Source of the DNA: CALMBW01 sp963779645
GTDB lineage: Bacteria; Actinomycetota; CADDZG01; WHSQ01
Length of the DNA stretch: 64,000 nt
Direction: 5' to 3'
Assembly (NCBI GenBank): GCA_963779645.1
Contig: CAVZYX010000005.1
Span: 1,984,001-2,048,000, forward strand
The notes under the pieces were generated by a model. The model was not told the origin of the DNA. It ran no database searches and saw nothing but the letters and a program-made list of their open reading frames with translations. Made by a program: the position numbers and the translations under genes. This document shows, in pieces, positions 24,243 through 33,438 of the stretch (its first letter is position 1; the number at the start of each line of letters is the position of its first letter).

Positions 24243-25208
24243 TCAGTACCTGACGTTCAAACCGTTGTAATCGCCTAAGCCGATAGTCGACTGAGACTCA
24301 TCACACGGACCTTGGCTATTCGTGCTCATAGTCAGCCATTCGTGTGAGGTCTCGCCTACATGGGCGAGGCCAAAGGTATGCCCTTGCTCATGTGTCATCA
24401 CATCTTCAACCATGTAAGCAACACTTCCCTCGGAGATGCATCTGACAACATCCGTTTCCCAGGCGTAGTTCGTGTTGAACTTGACATCGCTCGAAGTCAC
24501 CTTGTCTGGATTCGGAGTTGTGTCGGTCCAAGTACAGGCAACCGCCAGGTAGTTGCTCATCGGACCAAACCGTACAATGCTCTTGCCGTCCGCTACCCCA
24601 CACTGTGGGACCGTATTGATGTTGACGCCGTCGGCTGTCGTCCCTAGATACTGCTGCGTGCCGGTGATGTTGTCGGTTAACCCACAGTCGTTGTTTGCTA
24701 GGACGATGTTCTTAGCTCCGTCTTTCAGAGCTGTCTCGGCTTCCGTTTGCGTTAGTCCCGTCGGTAGGGGACTGGCATTGAAACGCCATTCGAACTGCGT
24801 GTAGACCTTCCAGGGCTTCAGGTTGTATGTGTTATCTGAGCAACCGTTGTCAGTGGGATTTATGGGGCCATCAGGATTCGGTGACGATTCACCATCGGCT
24901 TCCGAACCCCATCCGACTAGGCTTACTTCGCCGTTCAAGGAAGTTGAAATGGTGAGTTCTTCGGAGATTCTTCCACGGGGGTAGATCGCTTCAACGTGAA
25001 CTGCCTTGCCGGGGAGGGGCACGAGGGCCGCGGCACCATGATCGTTAACCAGATCGCCTGATTCGAGATCTGAAGGAGGAGGCTCCTCAGTTGGTTCCTG
25101 CTCCTGTTCACTTCCGTTCAGTTGCCGAGCCCCCACTCCTCCTACGAGGCTTCCGACCATGATGCAAGCAAGCATGAAACTGACGCCCAACCTCCAAAAC
25201 GTTCCCAA
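24243..25208 (-). CDS. Secreted matrixin-like zinc metalloprotease
   Basis: A 321-residue protein with a signal peptide (residues 1-28), an acidic/Pro linker and a metzincin catalytic end. The zinc site HEQGHTFGLAH (His273, His277, His283) is a full HExxHxxGxxH signature and is followed by a Met-turn candidate (LTMS). This fits the matrixin/M10-like group, but the preceding 150 residues have no recognised domain. Metzincins normally end with a helix after the Met-turn; here only about 25 residues follow. It probably acts outside the cell. Confidence 0.8.
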   Translation of the reverse strand: MGTFWRLGVSFMLACIMVGSLVGGVGARQLNGSEQEQEPTEEPPPSDLESGDLVNDHGAAALVPLPGKAVHVEAIYPRGRISEELTISTSLNGEVSLVGWGSEADGESSPNPDGPINPTDNGCSDNTYNLKPWKVYTQFEWRFNASPLPTGLTQTEAETALKDGAKNIVLANNDCGLTDNITGTQQYLGTTADGVNINTVPQCGVADGKSIVRFGPMSNYLAVACTWTDTTPNPDKVTSSDVKFNTNYAWETDVVRCISEGSVAYMVEDVMTHEQGHTFGLAHVGETSHEWLTMSTNSQGPCDESQSTIGLGDYNGLNVRY

Positions 25209-25458
25209 GACTTCCTCCCGTCCGCCGACCCCAGTGGGCAGTTAACCAGAAAGGTAACAAAACAGAACAAGCTCTGAAACAACGGACAAGGAGTCTAGAA
25301 TTGCAACCACGCCTCGGTGGGGCGGCGAGGATCTATGGATCAACGATGCCAATGTGAGTCCGGGGCCTGGGGAATCAGGGCAAGGAGGGTTGGGCCATTG
25401 GGGAAATCCCGCTCAGAGTTGGATTCCGCTGACGGAGGCAATGCAAGCTTCCTCGGAG

Positions 25459-25485
25459 GGAACCGAAAGGGCCGGCCCCTGCGAC
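25459..25485 (+). promoter_or_regulatory. Candidate ECF-type promoter
   Basis: GGAACC (25459-25464), 17 bases, then CGAC (25482-25485). This resembles the GGAAC ... CGTC/CGTT promoters read by ECF sigma factors, and it lies ten bases before the ATG of an ECF sigma gene, consistent with autoregulation. Weak evidence, because both elements are short. Confidence 0.35.
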
Positions 25486-25495
25486 AGTAGGGGTA

Positions 25496-26026
25496 ATGGA
25501 GGTTTCTCGGGGATCGGACGAAGAACTCCTCGCGGCGATCGGGCATGGGGACCGCGAAGCACTAAGGGTCCTCTACGAACGACATGCCCCGTGGTTGATG
25601 CTGCGTTTGCGGCGGCGGGGGGCCGATGACCCCCTCGCGGAAGAAGTCATCCAAGACACGTTCCTCGCCATCTGGCGCAAGCCGAAGGCACACTCCGGCA
25701 AGGGCACGGTGGCAGCTTGGATCTGGGGCATAGGGATCCGTCGATTCATCGATCGATTGCGACGGAATCGCGCCCTGCAGCCGCTCCCGCAAGATCGGGG
25801 TGACCTGATCGTGTCCGCCGAAGACCAAGTGCTGTTGGGCGTGGAGTTCGGGGATCTGGCAGGAGCGTTGGGCCGCCTCTCGCCTGAGCTGCGTGCCGTC
25901 GTTCAAGCAACGGTCCTAGATGGCCTCACAACAAGAGAAGCTGCGCAGCTGCTAGGCATACCGACCGGAACGATCAAGACGCGGATGATGCGGGCTCGGG
26001 CTCAACTCCGAGGGGAGCTCCCATGA
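25496..26026 (+). CDS. ECF sigma factor (SigK/RpoE-like)
   Basis: A 176-residue ECF sigma factor. Region 2 spans residues 25-90 (RVLYERHAPWLMLRL, EEVIQDTFLAIWRKP, AWIWGIGIRRFIDRLR) and region 4 spans residues 118-172 (LGRLSPELRAVVQAT, TTREAAQLLGIPTGTIKTRM). It directs RNA polymerase to a regulon that probably includes its own operon. Its TGA overlaps the ATG of the anti-sigma gene, and an ABC exporter follows, so the operon likely senses and responds to envelope stress or a peptide. Confidence 0.9.
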   Translation: MEVSRGSDEELLAAIGHGDREALRVLYERHAPWLMLRLRRRGADDPLAEEVIQDTFLAIWRKPKAHSGKGTVAAWIWGIGIRRFIDRLRRNRALQPLPQDRGDLIVSAEDQVLLGVEFGDLAGALGRLSPELRAVVQATVLDGLTTREAAQLLGIPTGTIKTRMMRARAQLRGELP

Positions 26027-26847
26027 CGTGGCACGTCGACACCGCAGTCCTGCGGGCTTACTCCGACGGAACCATCGACCTACCGCAGCGATTCTCGCTC
26101 GAGGCCCACCTTCTTTCTTGTTCCGATTGCCGCACTACGGTCGCGGGGTTCACCGATAGGGCCGCGCTCGATCGAACCTGGGATGCGATCGCTGCCGAGG
26201 TAGCGGCCCCCGAAACCGGTGGGCTCGAACGTGGCCTCGTTCGCTTGGGCGTCGCGGACCACAGCGCGCGCCTCATCGCGGCAACACCTTCCCTGCGCCG
26301 CTCCTGGCTACTCGCGGTGAGTGCGGTCTTGCTCCTTGCGGTGGTCGTTGCGAATAGCGCCGCCAACGGTTACGTCTTCTTCCTCGCTGTCGCGCCGCTA
26401 CTTTCGCTTGCGGGTATCGCTGCTGCATATGGTCCCGGGATCGATCCGACCTACGAGGTCGGAGTGGCAGCCCCACTGCGTGGTTTCAAACTTCTCCTCA
26501 TCAGATCCGTCGCCGTCCTCATCGCGACGATGGTGCTAGGTGGTATCGCCGCGCTGTTTCTCCCGAGGTTGGATTGGCGAGTAGCGGCCTGGTTGCTGCC
26601 TTCACTCGCATTGGTGTCGGTGAGCCTCGCGCTCTCGACGTTGGTCCATCCGGTACGCGCAGCAGTGTCTGTTGCCGGCTTGTGGATAGTGGTCGTTGGC
26701 GGAGCTGCATGGAACGCAACGGGCGGCCCTTTGGCTCAGAAAGTGTTCGGCGAAGCGATGCAGATAGCCGTCCTGGTTGTGACGCTCGGTGCTGGGCTAT
26801 TCCTCGTCGCGCGGCAGCGACGAGTTCGAGAGGGAGAACACCAGTGA
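26023..26847 (+). CDS. Membrane anti-sigma factor with zinc-binding N-terminus
   Basis: A 274-residue protein. Residues 1-45 have the ZAS pattern (LLSCSDC, His...Cys-x2-Cys, with LRAYSDGTIDLP before it) that binds ECF sigma factors. About six transmembrane helices follow from residue 95 onward. It starts within the sigma gene stop (ATGA) and ends in a GTGA overlap with the ABC ATPase, so the three are co-translated. It probably holds the sigma factor at the membrane until a signal arrives; the signal is not apparent. Confidence 0.85.
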   Translation: MTWHVDTAVLRAYSDGTIDLPQRFSLEAHLLSCSDCRTTVAGFTDRAALDRTWDAIAAEVAAPETGGLERGLVRLGVADHSARLIAATPSLRRSWLLAVSAVLLLAVVVANSAANGYVFFLAVAPLLSLAGIAAAYGPGIDPTYEVGVAAPLRGFKLLLIRSVAVLIATMVLGGIAALFLPRLDWRVAAWLLPSLALVSVSLALSTLVHPVRAAVSVAGLWIVVVGGAAWNATGGPLAQKVFGEAMQIAVLVVTLGAGLFLVARQRRVREGEHQ

Positions 26848-27701
26848 CGAATCTCATGGTGGATGGGATTGTCAAGCGATTCGGAAGGACGCGGGCGCTT
26901 GATGGAGTGTCATTCGAAACGGGCCCCGGTATCACGGGTCTTCTCGGACCCAACGGTGCGGGCAAGACAACGCTTTTGCGGATCCTGGCCACAGTGATGG
27001 CTCCGAACGAGGGAGAGGTACGGATCCTGGGACGGAATCCCGCATCTCCGAAGGAGCGACTCGAGATCAGGCGGAGGCTGGGATACATGCCGCAGGAGCC
27101 CGGGTTCCACAAGAACTTCACCGCCTTCGAGTTCGTTGACTACGTCGCAATCCTCAAAGAGGTGACCGATCGCCGCGCCCGTCACGCCGAGGTGAGACGG
27201 GTCATGGAAGCGGTCGGCCTACGAGATGTCGAGGGCAAGAAGATCAAGGCTTTATCCGGCGGGATGCGCCGCCGCGTGGCACTAGCTCAGTCTCTCGTCG
27301 GGGAACCCGAGTTGCTTGTCCTCGATGAGCCGACGGCCGGACTCGATCCGGAACAACGGCTTCGTTTCCGAGAGACGATGTCGCATCTGGCAGAGGATCG
27401 CGCCATCTTTCTGTCGACCCACCAAACCGAAGATGTCGCAGCCCTGTGCCCGCGGGTGATCGTTATGAGCCGTGGCACAGCGGTGTTCTCGGGAACTCCG
27501 CAAGAGCTTGCCAACGTGGCTAAGGGGTCGGTGTGGACATCGACAGAACGAGCATCCGAGGCGCGGCTCTCTTACAGGACCGGTGAGGGCCGTTATCGCA
27601 ACATCGGCACCGCGCCCACTTACGCAGAGTTCATCGACCCCACCGTCGAGGATGGATACCTCTTGCTCCTTGGGGACGAGGCGTTCGTCGAGGCGGCATG
27701 A
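26844..27701 (+). CDS. ABC transporter ATP-binding protein
   Basis: A 285-residue ABC ATPase. Walker A GPNGAGKTT, Q-loop (YMPQEPG), signature LSGGMRRR, Walker B LLVLDEPTAGLDP and the H-loop (STHQTED) are all present. The approximately 60-residue C-terminal extension is normal for ABC-2 exporters. GTG 26844 overlaps the anti-sigma stop; the frame is open upstream but inside that gene. It pairs with the two following permease genes. Substrate unknown. Confidence 0.92.
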   Translation: MTNLMVDGIVKRFGRTRALDGVSFETGPGITGLLGPNGAGKTTLLRILATVMAPNEGEVRILGRNPASPKERLEIRRRLGYMPQEPGFHKNFTAFEFVDYVAILKEVTDRRARHAEVRRVMEAVGLRDVEGKKIKALSGGMRRRVALAQSLVGEPELLVLDEPTAGLDPEQRLRFRETMSHLAEDRAIFLSTHQTEDVAALCPRVIVMSRGTAVFSGTPQELANVAKGSVWTSTERASEARLSYRTGEGRYRNIGTAPTYAEFIDPTVEDGYLLLLGDEAFVEAA

Positions 27702-29539
27702 GTGTCGTCGCATTAAGACGAAGGTTCGCCCAATCGCAAGCTTGGTCGGTCGCGGGCCAACTGGCGCGACGCGAGGGCATTCGCATGGTGCGCCATCCCA
27801 TTTTTCTGGGAGGCTCGATCCTCAGCCTGGCCCTCTTCGGTCTTATGACGTGGCAGTCGGCACCGGTCTTGCATCATGACGACTCGAATGTTTCTGGCGC
27901 GCTGCTTCCGCTAGCGGCGGCGACGTTGATCGTTTCCAACCTCGCAACGTCTAGGGCCGAGCGCAACGAGGCCAACGAGCTCTACGAAGGGACACCCACA
28001 TCCGTTGCCCTACGGACCGCTGCGCATCTGTTGTCTCTGACGTTCGCGGTCGCCATCGCGATCGCGCTGATGGGTGTGATGTTCGTCTACATGCTCGTGG
28101 ATGCGCCGGTGGGGACGCCTCGCGTTTCCGAGCTACTGTCCGGCCCCTTCACCATCGCGCTGCTAGGCACGATAGGAATCTTCGTCGGGCGGTGGAAGCC
28201 TCACCCGGCGCTGGGGCCTCTCGCCGTTGTGGTGATCGCAGGGATTGAGCTACTTCTTATCCAACCCGTCGATCGGGATTGACGCGACCGGTGGCACCAC
28301 GAGCCGTGTTCCTTGGTTCGCTCCATGGGCCCCGCTCGGCATCACTGGGCAGGTGCCATCCGAGCTGGTCATACGGCCTGCAACCTGGCACCTCTTCTAT
28401 CTCGGTGGACTGATCGCGCTGTTCGCAGCAGCAGCCATCACGCGCAAAGGGGCCGGGCGTCGGCTTGCAGCGCTGGCCGTTGCGGGGGCGGCGGCACTCG
28501 CACTTGGTTGCATAGGTCAACTCACGCCGCCGTCGGGCGCGCAGCGGGCGGCACTGGTGGCGTTGGTAGAACACCCCGAGGAGCATCAGATCTGCGAAGA
28601 ACGTCGCGAGGTGACCTACTGCGCGTACCCCGCGTACGCCCCGTGGATCGACCGGTGGGCTAAGCCGGTTGAAGGAGCCCTCGCTGTTATCCCGCCGGAT
28701 GAACGCCCCGAAGGACTCATTATCCGTCAGAGATTCCCGTCCTACTTCGAGGGACCGACGGACCTACCACCCGAAATTGTCGATCGGATGCGGGAGGGTG
28801 ACTTCGGCGACGAGCGAACACCCCGGTTCACCGCCAATCTTGAGGCCGGGGACGGTGTGGGGCCGTGGAGAGCCCGAGGGGCAGTACGAGCTCGGATTGG
28901 CGCTCTACGTCGCGATGGATGCCCTCGACTTTCCCTCCTCGAGGGAGGAGTTCATCCTTAGCCCTTCGGAGTCGGCAGCGTTGAAGGCCGCCTATCTTGC
29001 AGGATCCCGGAGAGGTTCCAGGTACGAGCTCTGCGGAACATGCGGCCGGGACGTCGCCAAGGGTTCTGCCACGCCTCGGGTCAGGCTAGAGCTTTGGTCG
29101 CGTGGTGGATCGCTGCCCAATCGACCCCGGCAACAAGTGCTGCTGTTGAGCGTGTTTCCGTGGACAACCCCTACGGCTTATACGTGTACGAAATCAACGG
29201 AGAGCCTAGGGCGTTTCCAACGGGATCAAACACGCCTTTCTATCCTGAGATCCAGACGAGCTTGATGAGCAGGGTCCAATTCTCCAGTGCGGAGTTCCAC
29301 TACGCGGCCGCTCTCTTGGATCGACCGCAGGAAGACCTTGCTTCCGTTGTGAGCACACGCTGGGATGAACTCGCTGCCCCGACCACCACCACTGACTCCT
29401 TCTTGCCGGCTCTTGGGATCGAACCTCATCCCACGATCGCGGAACAGATCGCCGCGCTGCCGCAAGACGTTGAGGTTGGAAAGCGTGCAGAGGAGTGGGT
29501 CCCGGAAGCCGATTTCGCCCATGCGATCCCGTGCTCTAA
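27698..29539 (+). pseudogene. ABC-2 type permease, broken by at least three frameshifts
   Basis: Continuous protein similarity runs through three frames. The first 190 residues (27698-28260) have a cytoplasmic start (RRFAQSQAWSVAGQLARRE) and five hydrophobic helices. The next part begins near 28262 (IGIDATGGTTSRVPWFAPW), the third near 28840 (PEGQYELGLALYVAMDALDF), and the last after about 29090 (VAWWIAAQS up to VGKRAEEW). Each junction needs one base added or removed. Domain layout is that of an exporter permease with a large extracytoplasmic region containing a Cys-x2-Cys. The end is uncertain (stop candidates near 29537). Either a pseudogene or poor local consensus. Confidence 0.65.
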
Positions 29540-30206
29540 CGCGTGCGCGTCAAGTCATCCTCCTTGTCCCCCCCACCATTCGGGCTATCACCTGGACCCC
29601 GCTTGCCTGGGCTTCGGGGTTCGCAGCTGGCTATGTCCTCTGGCAAGCGCCGCACGAGGAACTCGAATATCGCCTTGTCGTCCTGCGGATCGCAGCGCTT
29701 CTCGTGTGCATGGGGGCCGCATTCGCCTTGGATGACCCGACCGAAGACACGATCAGCCATGTCCCGACACCACTTATTCTCCGTCGGGGCATGCGCGTGG
29801 CTCTGGTCGCGCCCGTGGTAGCCGGCACATGGATCGCTCTTGTTCACCTAGCTGGTGATGTTCCGATTCGTGACGGGGGACCGCTACCGGCGGCCGACCT
29901 CACACTTGAATTTGCCACCCTTCTTCTCGTCGCGCTGTGTGCAGCGTGCCTCGGCGCGCGGTACGCATCCGATCGGCTCGGGGGCATCGCTGCAGCCCCG
30001 ATCGTTCTCGCTCTCGTTCGCGATGGCACTCTTCTTGCCCGCAGAGCAAAGGCTGATTCTCTGGTCAGCGTCCGATCCAAGTTGGGACGCAGTGCACCGG
30101 TCTTTGGCGTGTCGTGCTTTCGGGAGCGGGGGTTGCCTTTATCTATCTGAACAGGTCCCCAGGCAGCTACCGGACGTTGTCGCGCCTGAAAAGGGCTTCC
30201 CAGTAA
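29521..30206 (+). pseudogene. Second ABC-2 permease, two frameshifts
   Basis: From ATG 29521 a 229-residue membrane protein is encoded over three frames: RALTRARQVILLVPP and the helices to about 30020, then MALFLPAEQRLILWSASDPSWDAVHR in the next frame, and finally a clear last helix (VVLSGAGVAFIYLNRSPGSYR) ending at TAA 30204-30206. Loss or gain of one base at about 30025 and 30095 restores the frame. It is the last gene of the sigma/anti-sigma/ABC operon. Confidence 0.6.
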
Positions 30207-30209
30207 GTA

Positions 30210-30230
30210 ATCCCATCGCAAGTGGGATTC
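30210..30230. repeat. Short hairpin element, copy 2
   Basis: Same ATCCCA/TGGGATTC arms as the element at 23600-23620, starting four bases after the permease stop. It could act as a transcription end or a dispersed mini-repeat. No T tract follows. Confidence 0.35.
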
Positions 30231-30254
30231 GGCGCAGGAGCCCCGCGGGAGAGG

Positions 30255-31352
30255 ATGTGCAGTCGTACCATCCAAACGGTGACAGCTTTCGTTTCCGGAC
30301 TCGAATTATCCCGTGCCTTCTACGAGGACGTTGTCGCTCCAATCGTTGGCGAGGTGGAGCACTGTGCCGCGCTGCTGGGTGAAGGTTCTCAGATCCTTGG
30401 TTTCGATACTGAACGATCACAGGACCATGGTTGGGGGTTACAGGTTCAGTTGTTCGTTCATGCCGATGAGGTCGCTGGGCTGGAGGCGGGTATCGAACAG
30501 AAACTCCCTATTGAGTTCAAGGGGCTACCAGTTCGGTTCTACAAGTGGCAAAGCGGTCGAGCTGATCACCATGTAACGGTCACTACGCTGAGTGACTGGC
30601 TGAAGACGCACCTCGGCTACGACCCTGGGTCATCGATGACGATCGAGAGATGGCTCTCAACTCCCCAGCAGCTTCTTCTTGGCGTTACCGCGGTGGCGTG
30701 TTCCGCGACGATTTGGGGGAACTGACCCAACTTCGCAAGATGCTCGACTGGTATCCGAGGGACGTCTGGATCTGGATGATGGCTTGCCAATGGCAGCTGA
30801 TCCAGGAGAAAGAGGCTCTAGTTGCCCGGACGGGTGAGGTTGGCGATGACCTTGGCTCCCGAATCATTGCCGGGAGACTCATTCACGACGTCATCCGACT
30901 GTGCTTCCTTCAAGAGCGACAGTACTCGCCTTACCTGAAGTGGCTCGGCTCAGCATTCCGGAAGCTGCGGGTCGCCGAGGAGCTTAGGCCACTTCTCGCC
31001 AAAGTTCTGGCTGCCGATGGAGCAACTCAGCGAGAGGATGGCTTATCGGCTACCTATGAGGTAATCGCGCGGAATCACAACGCACTCCAGATCACCGAGG
31101 CGGTTGACCCAGTGACAGGTCCTTTCGATCTCAGAGATCAAGGGTCGCGTTCGGCCGTTCCGGGTGCTGAACGCGAATAGGTTCGTCAATGCATGCGGGG
31201 AGGCCATCGCGGACGAGAAGCTGCGGGAGCTGGATATTGTCGGGTCCATTGACCAGCTCGAAGCAACCGATCTGGTGGTGAACTTCACAGACTGGCCCCG
31301 CGGGCTGGAGGAACTGTACGCAAGAGACTGGCCAAGGCACCCAGGCAATTAG
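30255..31352 (+). pseudogene. DUF4037 protein, two frameshifts
   Basis: A DUF4037 gene (nucleotidyltransferase-fold N-terminus plus helical C-terminal half). Frame one, from ATG 30255, has the family start (TAFVSGLELSRAFYEDVV, GEGSQILGFDTERSQDHGW). The second frame from about 30690 has FRDDLGELTQLRKMLDWYP and RDVWIWMMACQWQLI, and the third from about 31128 has RPFRVLNANRF and VNFTDWP to the TAG at 31350-31352. Both breaks are single-base. Conservation is high in all three parts, which favours sequencing errors over decay. Function unknown. Confidence 0.65.
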
Positions 31353-31492
31353 GTTGAAATGGAGTTGGGTGGAACCGGGAAGCCGTTTACGAGCTTCCTC
31401 CAGCGAGGGTGCGGGACTCAAATCTTAGGCTTAGCGAGTAAACCGATTCCGAGTCTGAGGACTCTACCCAGTGTGCGGAGGACGGCGATGCC

Positions 31493-31960
31493 TTGAGCGG
31501 GCGGGACTTTGGCGAGTTCTACGCGACGAGTTTCTCCCACGTGTCAGCAGCTGCTCGTTCCTTCACCAGCGACAGCGACGCCGCCTACGAGGCGACGCAG
31601 GAGGCCTTTGCACGTTGTTACGCGAGGTGGCGCCGACTCCAGGGAGAGGAGTGGCTCGAAGGGTGGGTAACTACAACAGCACTGAACCTCATAAGGCGTC
31701 GTTATCAACGCAGCCAGGTCTCGGTCCACGGGCTAACGGAGACTGTTGTGCCTGGTCCAGCCGAGGAGCATGTCGATCTTCTGTCCGCTATGAGGAGTCT
31801 GCCGGAGCGGCAGCGTCAAGCGGTCATTCTCTATTACCTCTTGGACCTCCCGATCGCGGGAGTCGCAGACTCCATGCATATCTCGGAGGGCTCCGTGAAA
31901 AGCCACCTGCACAAGGCACGAGCAGCTCTTCGCTCATCGCTGGAGGTGATTCATGGATGA
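31493..31960 (+). CDS. SigE-family ECF sigma factor
   Basis: A 155-residue sigma factor with region 2 (FGEFYATSFSHVSAAAR, AYEATQEAFARCYARW) and region 4 (LPERQRQAVILYYLLDLPIAGVADSMHISEGSVKSHL). The short length and the GWVTTTALNLIRRR linker resemble the SigE-70 subgroup of actinobacteria. The TTG at 31493 is the likely start since an ATG at 31488 runs into a stop. A membrane protein of the anti-sigma kind follows 25 bases later. Confidence 0.85.
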   Translation: MSGRDFGEFYATSFSHVSAAARSFTSDSDAAYEATQEAFARCYARWRRLQGEEWLEGWVTTTALNLIRRRYQRSQVSVHGLTETVVPGPAEEHVDLLSAMRSLPERQRQAVILYYLLDLPIAGVADSMHISEGSVKSHLHKARAALRSSLEVIHG

Positions 31961-31985
31961 TCTAGCCAGAGGTTGAGGAAAGCAG

Positions 31986-33362
31986 TTGACGCGGAAAGTC
32001 CTGGGGGAGATCCAGGATCTGAAGTGGGTTCTCGAGCGCGGCGGAAGGCAGCGACTGATGCGCCGGGGATTCACCGCATTGTCCACGGTCGGCCTTCTAT
32101 GCGTGTTGGCTGTTGGGGTAATGGCCCTCCCCAAAGACGGTAAGCGAATGTCTTTGACCGAAACGTCTCCATCACCGGCTCCTTCAATGGCGGATCACTC
32201 AGCCGGTGTTTTCGAAGGGATGGCGGACAAGGATCACGCGGAAATCTTTGCTTTCAGGGCCATGGCTGCAGCCGGGCTAATGGATCCATTCGGAGGGCAC
32301 TCTTTCCTGTGGACATACCGAGAGGACACGACACAAGTAGAGGAGGGGTGGCGGATCGGCTTCGCCTCGGCTGATTGCGGACCCAAGCGCCCTGACGGCG
32401 AACTGATTCTGACCTGCACGGCTCATTCCGGTGAGGAACCGGGATCGGGGAATGCTTTGACCGACACCTACGTGACGGTCTCGCTCGACGGGACAGTCTG
32501 GACGGTCGATGACGTTGATGGCGAGATTCGATCCGATGAGGAAGAGCGAGTCGTTGGATATGAGCAACCACACCGTGAAGAACCGTCTCACTGGGAGTTC
32601 CCGGCCGTGGGCGTCTTGGAGGTGTCCGATGACACCCTGATCCATATGATTGCTTTGTGGGTGGGCCCCTATCCGACTTCGGCGCCAACCACCGTTTGTG
32701 AGATGAAGACCTTCAACTCTCAAGGCGAAAAGGTAGGCAGCTGGGAGCCGTTCCCTGTTGATCCCCCACAACGGGAGTTCGAACGACGAGGGGGCTGGCT
32801 ACGCGGAACCAGTGGCGAAAAGGGGATGGACATCGAAAGCGTTTCTGTGGATTGCCGCCAATCGGGTCGGTACCCCGAGAAGGAGGAACCAACTCCGCAT
32901 GTGCGGCCGACCCCAGAAGGCGATGTCTACCCGCTGGGTTCTGGAGAGTTCACTGGAGAGGAGTGGGGAGCGTCTGCGGGCGAACAGTGGACGGTCGATT
33001 CCTTCCTATTTGACGGAGACCCCTGCGTGCAGTGGGAGATCGCCCCCGAGGACCCGGAAGATCACAGTACGTCCTGCATCCCACGAACAGTTGACGAGGT
33101 ATGGAGCGGCCATTTCTACGAACCTCATGGTCAAGGAGCGGTGGTTGGGGGCACGGTAGCCCTGAACGTCTGGAAGATCGAAGTCCAGGGTGCGGAGACT
33201 GCCGAGAGCTACGTCGTGACGCTCCCGAGCGTGATGGAAGCAAGCTTCAATGGTTTCATCGTCTTCTTGCCCGACGACCAAGATCACACATTGATCGCCT
33301 ACGACAAGGCAATGAGGGAGCTGGGTCGAAGAGAGGTCGATTCTCCGGCCGACGACCATTAG
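31986..33362 (+). CDS. Probable anti-sigma-like membrane protein
   Basis: A 458-residue protein with a basic N-terminus, one transmembrane helix (residues 27-50) and a large extracytoplasmic part of 400 residues that contains several Cys and acidic, Trp-rich stretches. It follows the SigE-like gene and likely regulates it. The start is uncertain: TTG 31986 is used, but ATG 31952, which overlaps the sigma stop and begins MDDLAR as in relatives, is cut by a stop after seven codons, so one or two base errors may have hidden the true start. Confidence 0.6.
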   Translation: MTRKVLGEIQDLKWVLERGGRQRLMRRGFTALSTVGLLCVLAVGVMALPKDGKRMSLTETSPSPAPSMADHSAGVFEGMADKDHAEIFAFRAMAAAGLMDPFGGHSFLWTYREDTTQVEEGWRIGFASADCGPKRPDGELILTCTAHSGEEPGSGNALTDTYVTVSLDGTVWTVDDVDGEIRSDEEERVVGYEQPHREEPSHWEFPAVGVLEVSDDTLIHMIALWVGPYPTSAPTTVCEMKTFNSQGEKVGSWEPFPVDPPQREFERRGGWLRGTSGEKGMDIESVSVDCRQSGRYPEKEEPTPHVRPTPEGDVYPLGSGEFTGEEWGASAGEQWTVDSFLFDGDPCVQWEIAPEDPEDHSTSCIPRTVDEVWSGHFYEPHGQGAVVGGTVALNVWKIEVQGAETAESYVVTLPSVMEASFNGFIVFLPDDQDHTLIAYDKAMRELGRREVDSPADDH

Positions 33363-33438
33363 TAGCGACACCGGAGCAGCCGTCGCGACAATTGGTAGTG
33401 GGATGCACAACAGGCAGGCGATCGAAGCAAGACGCACC

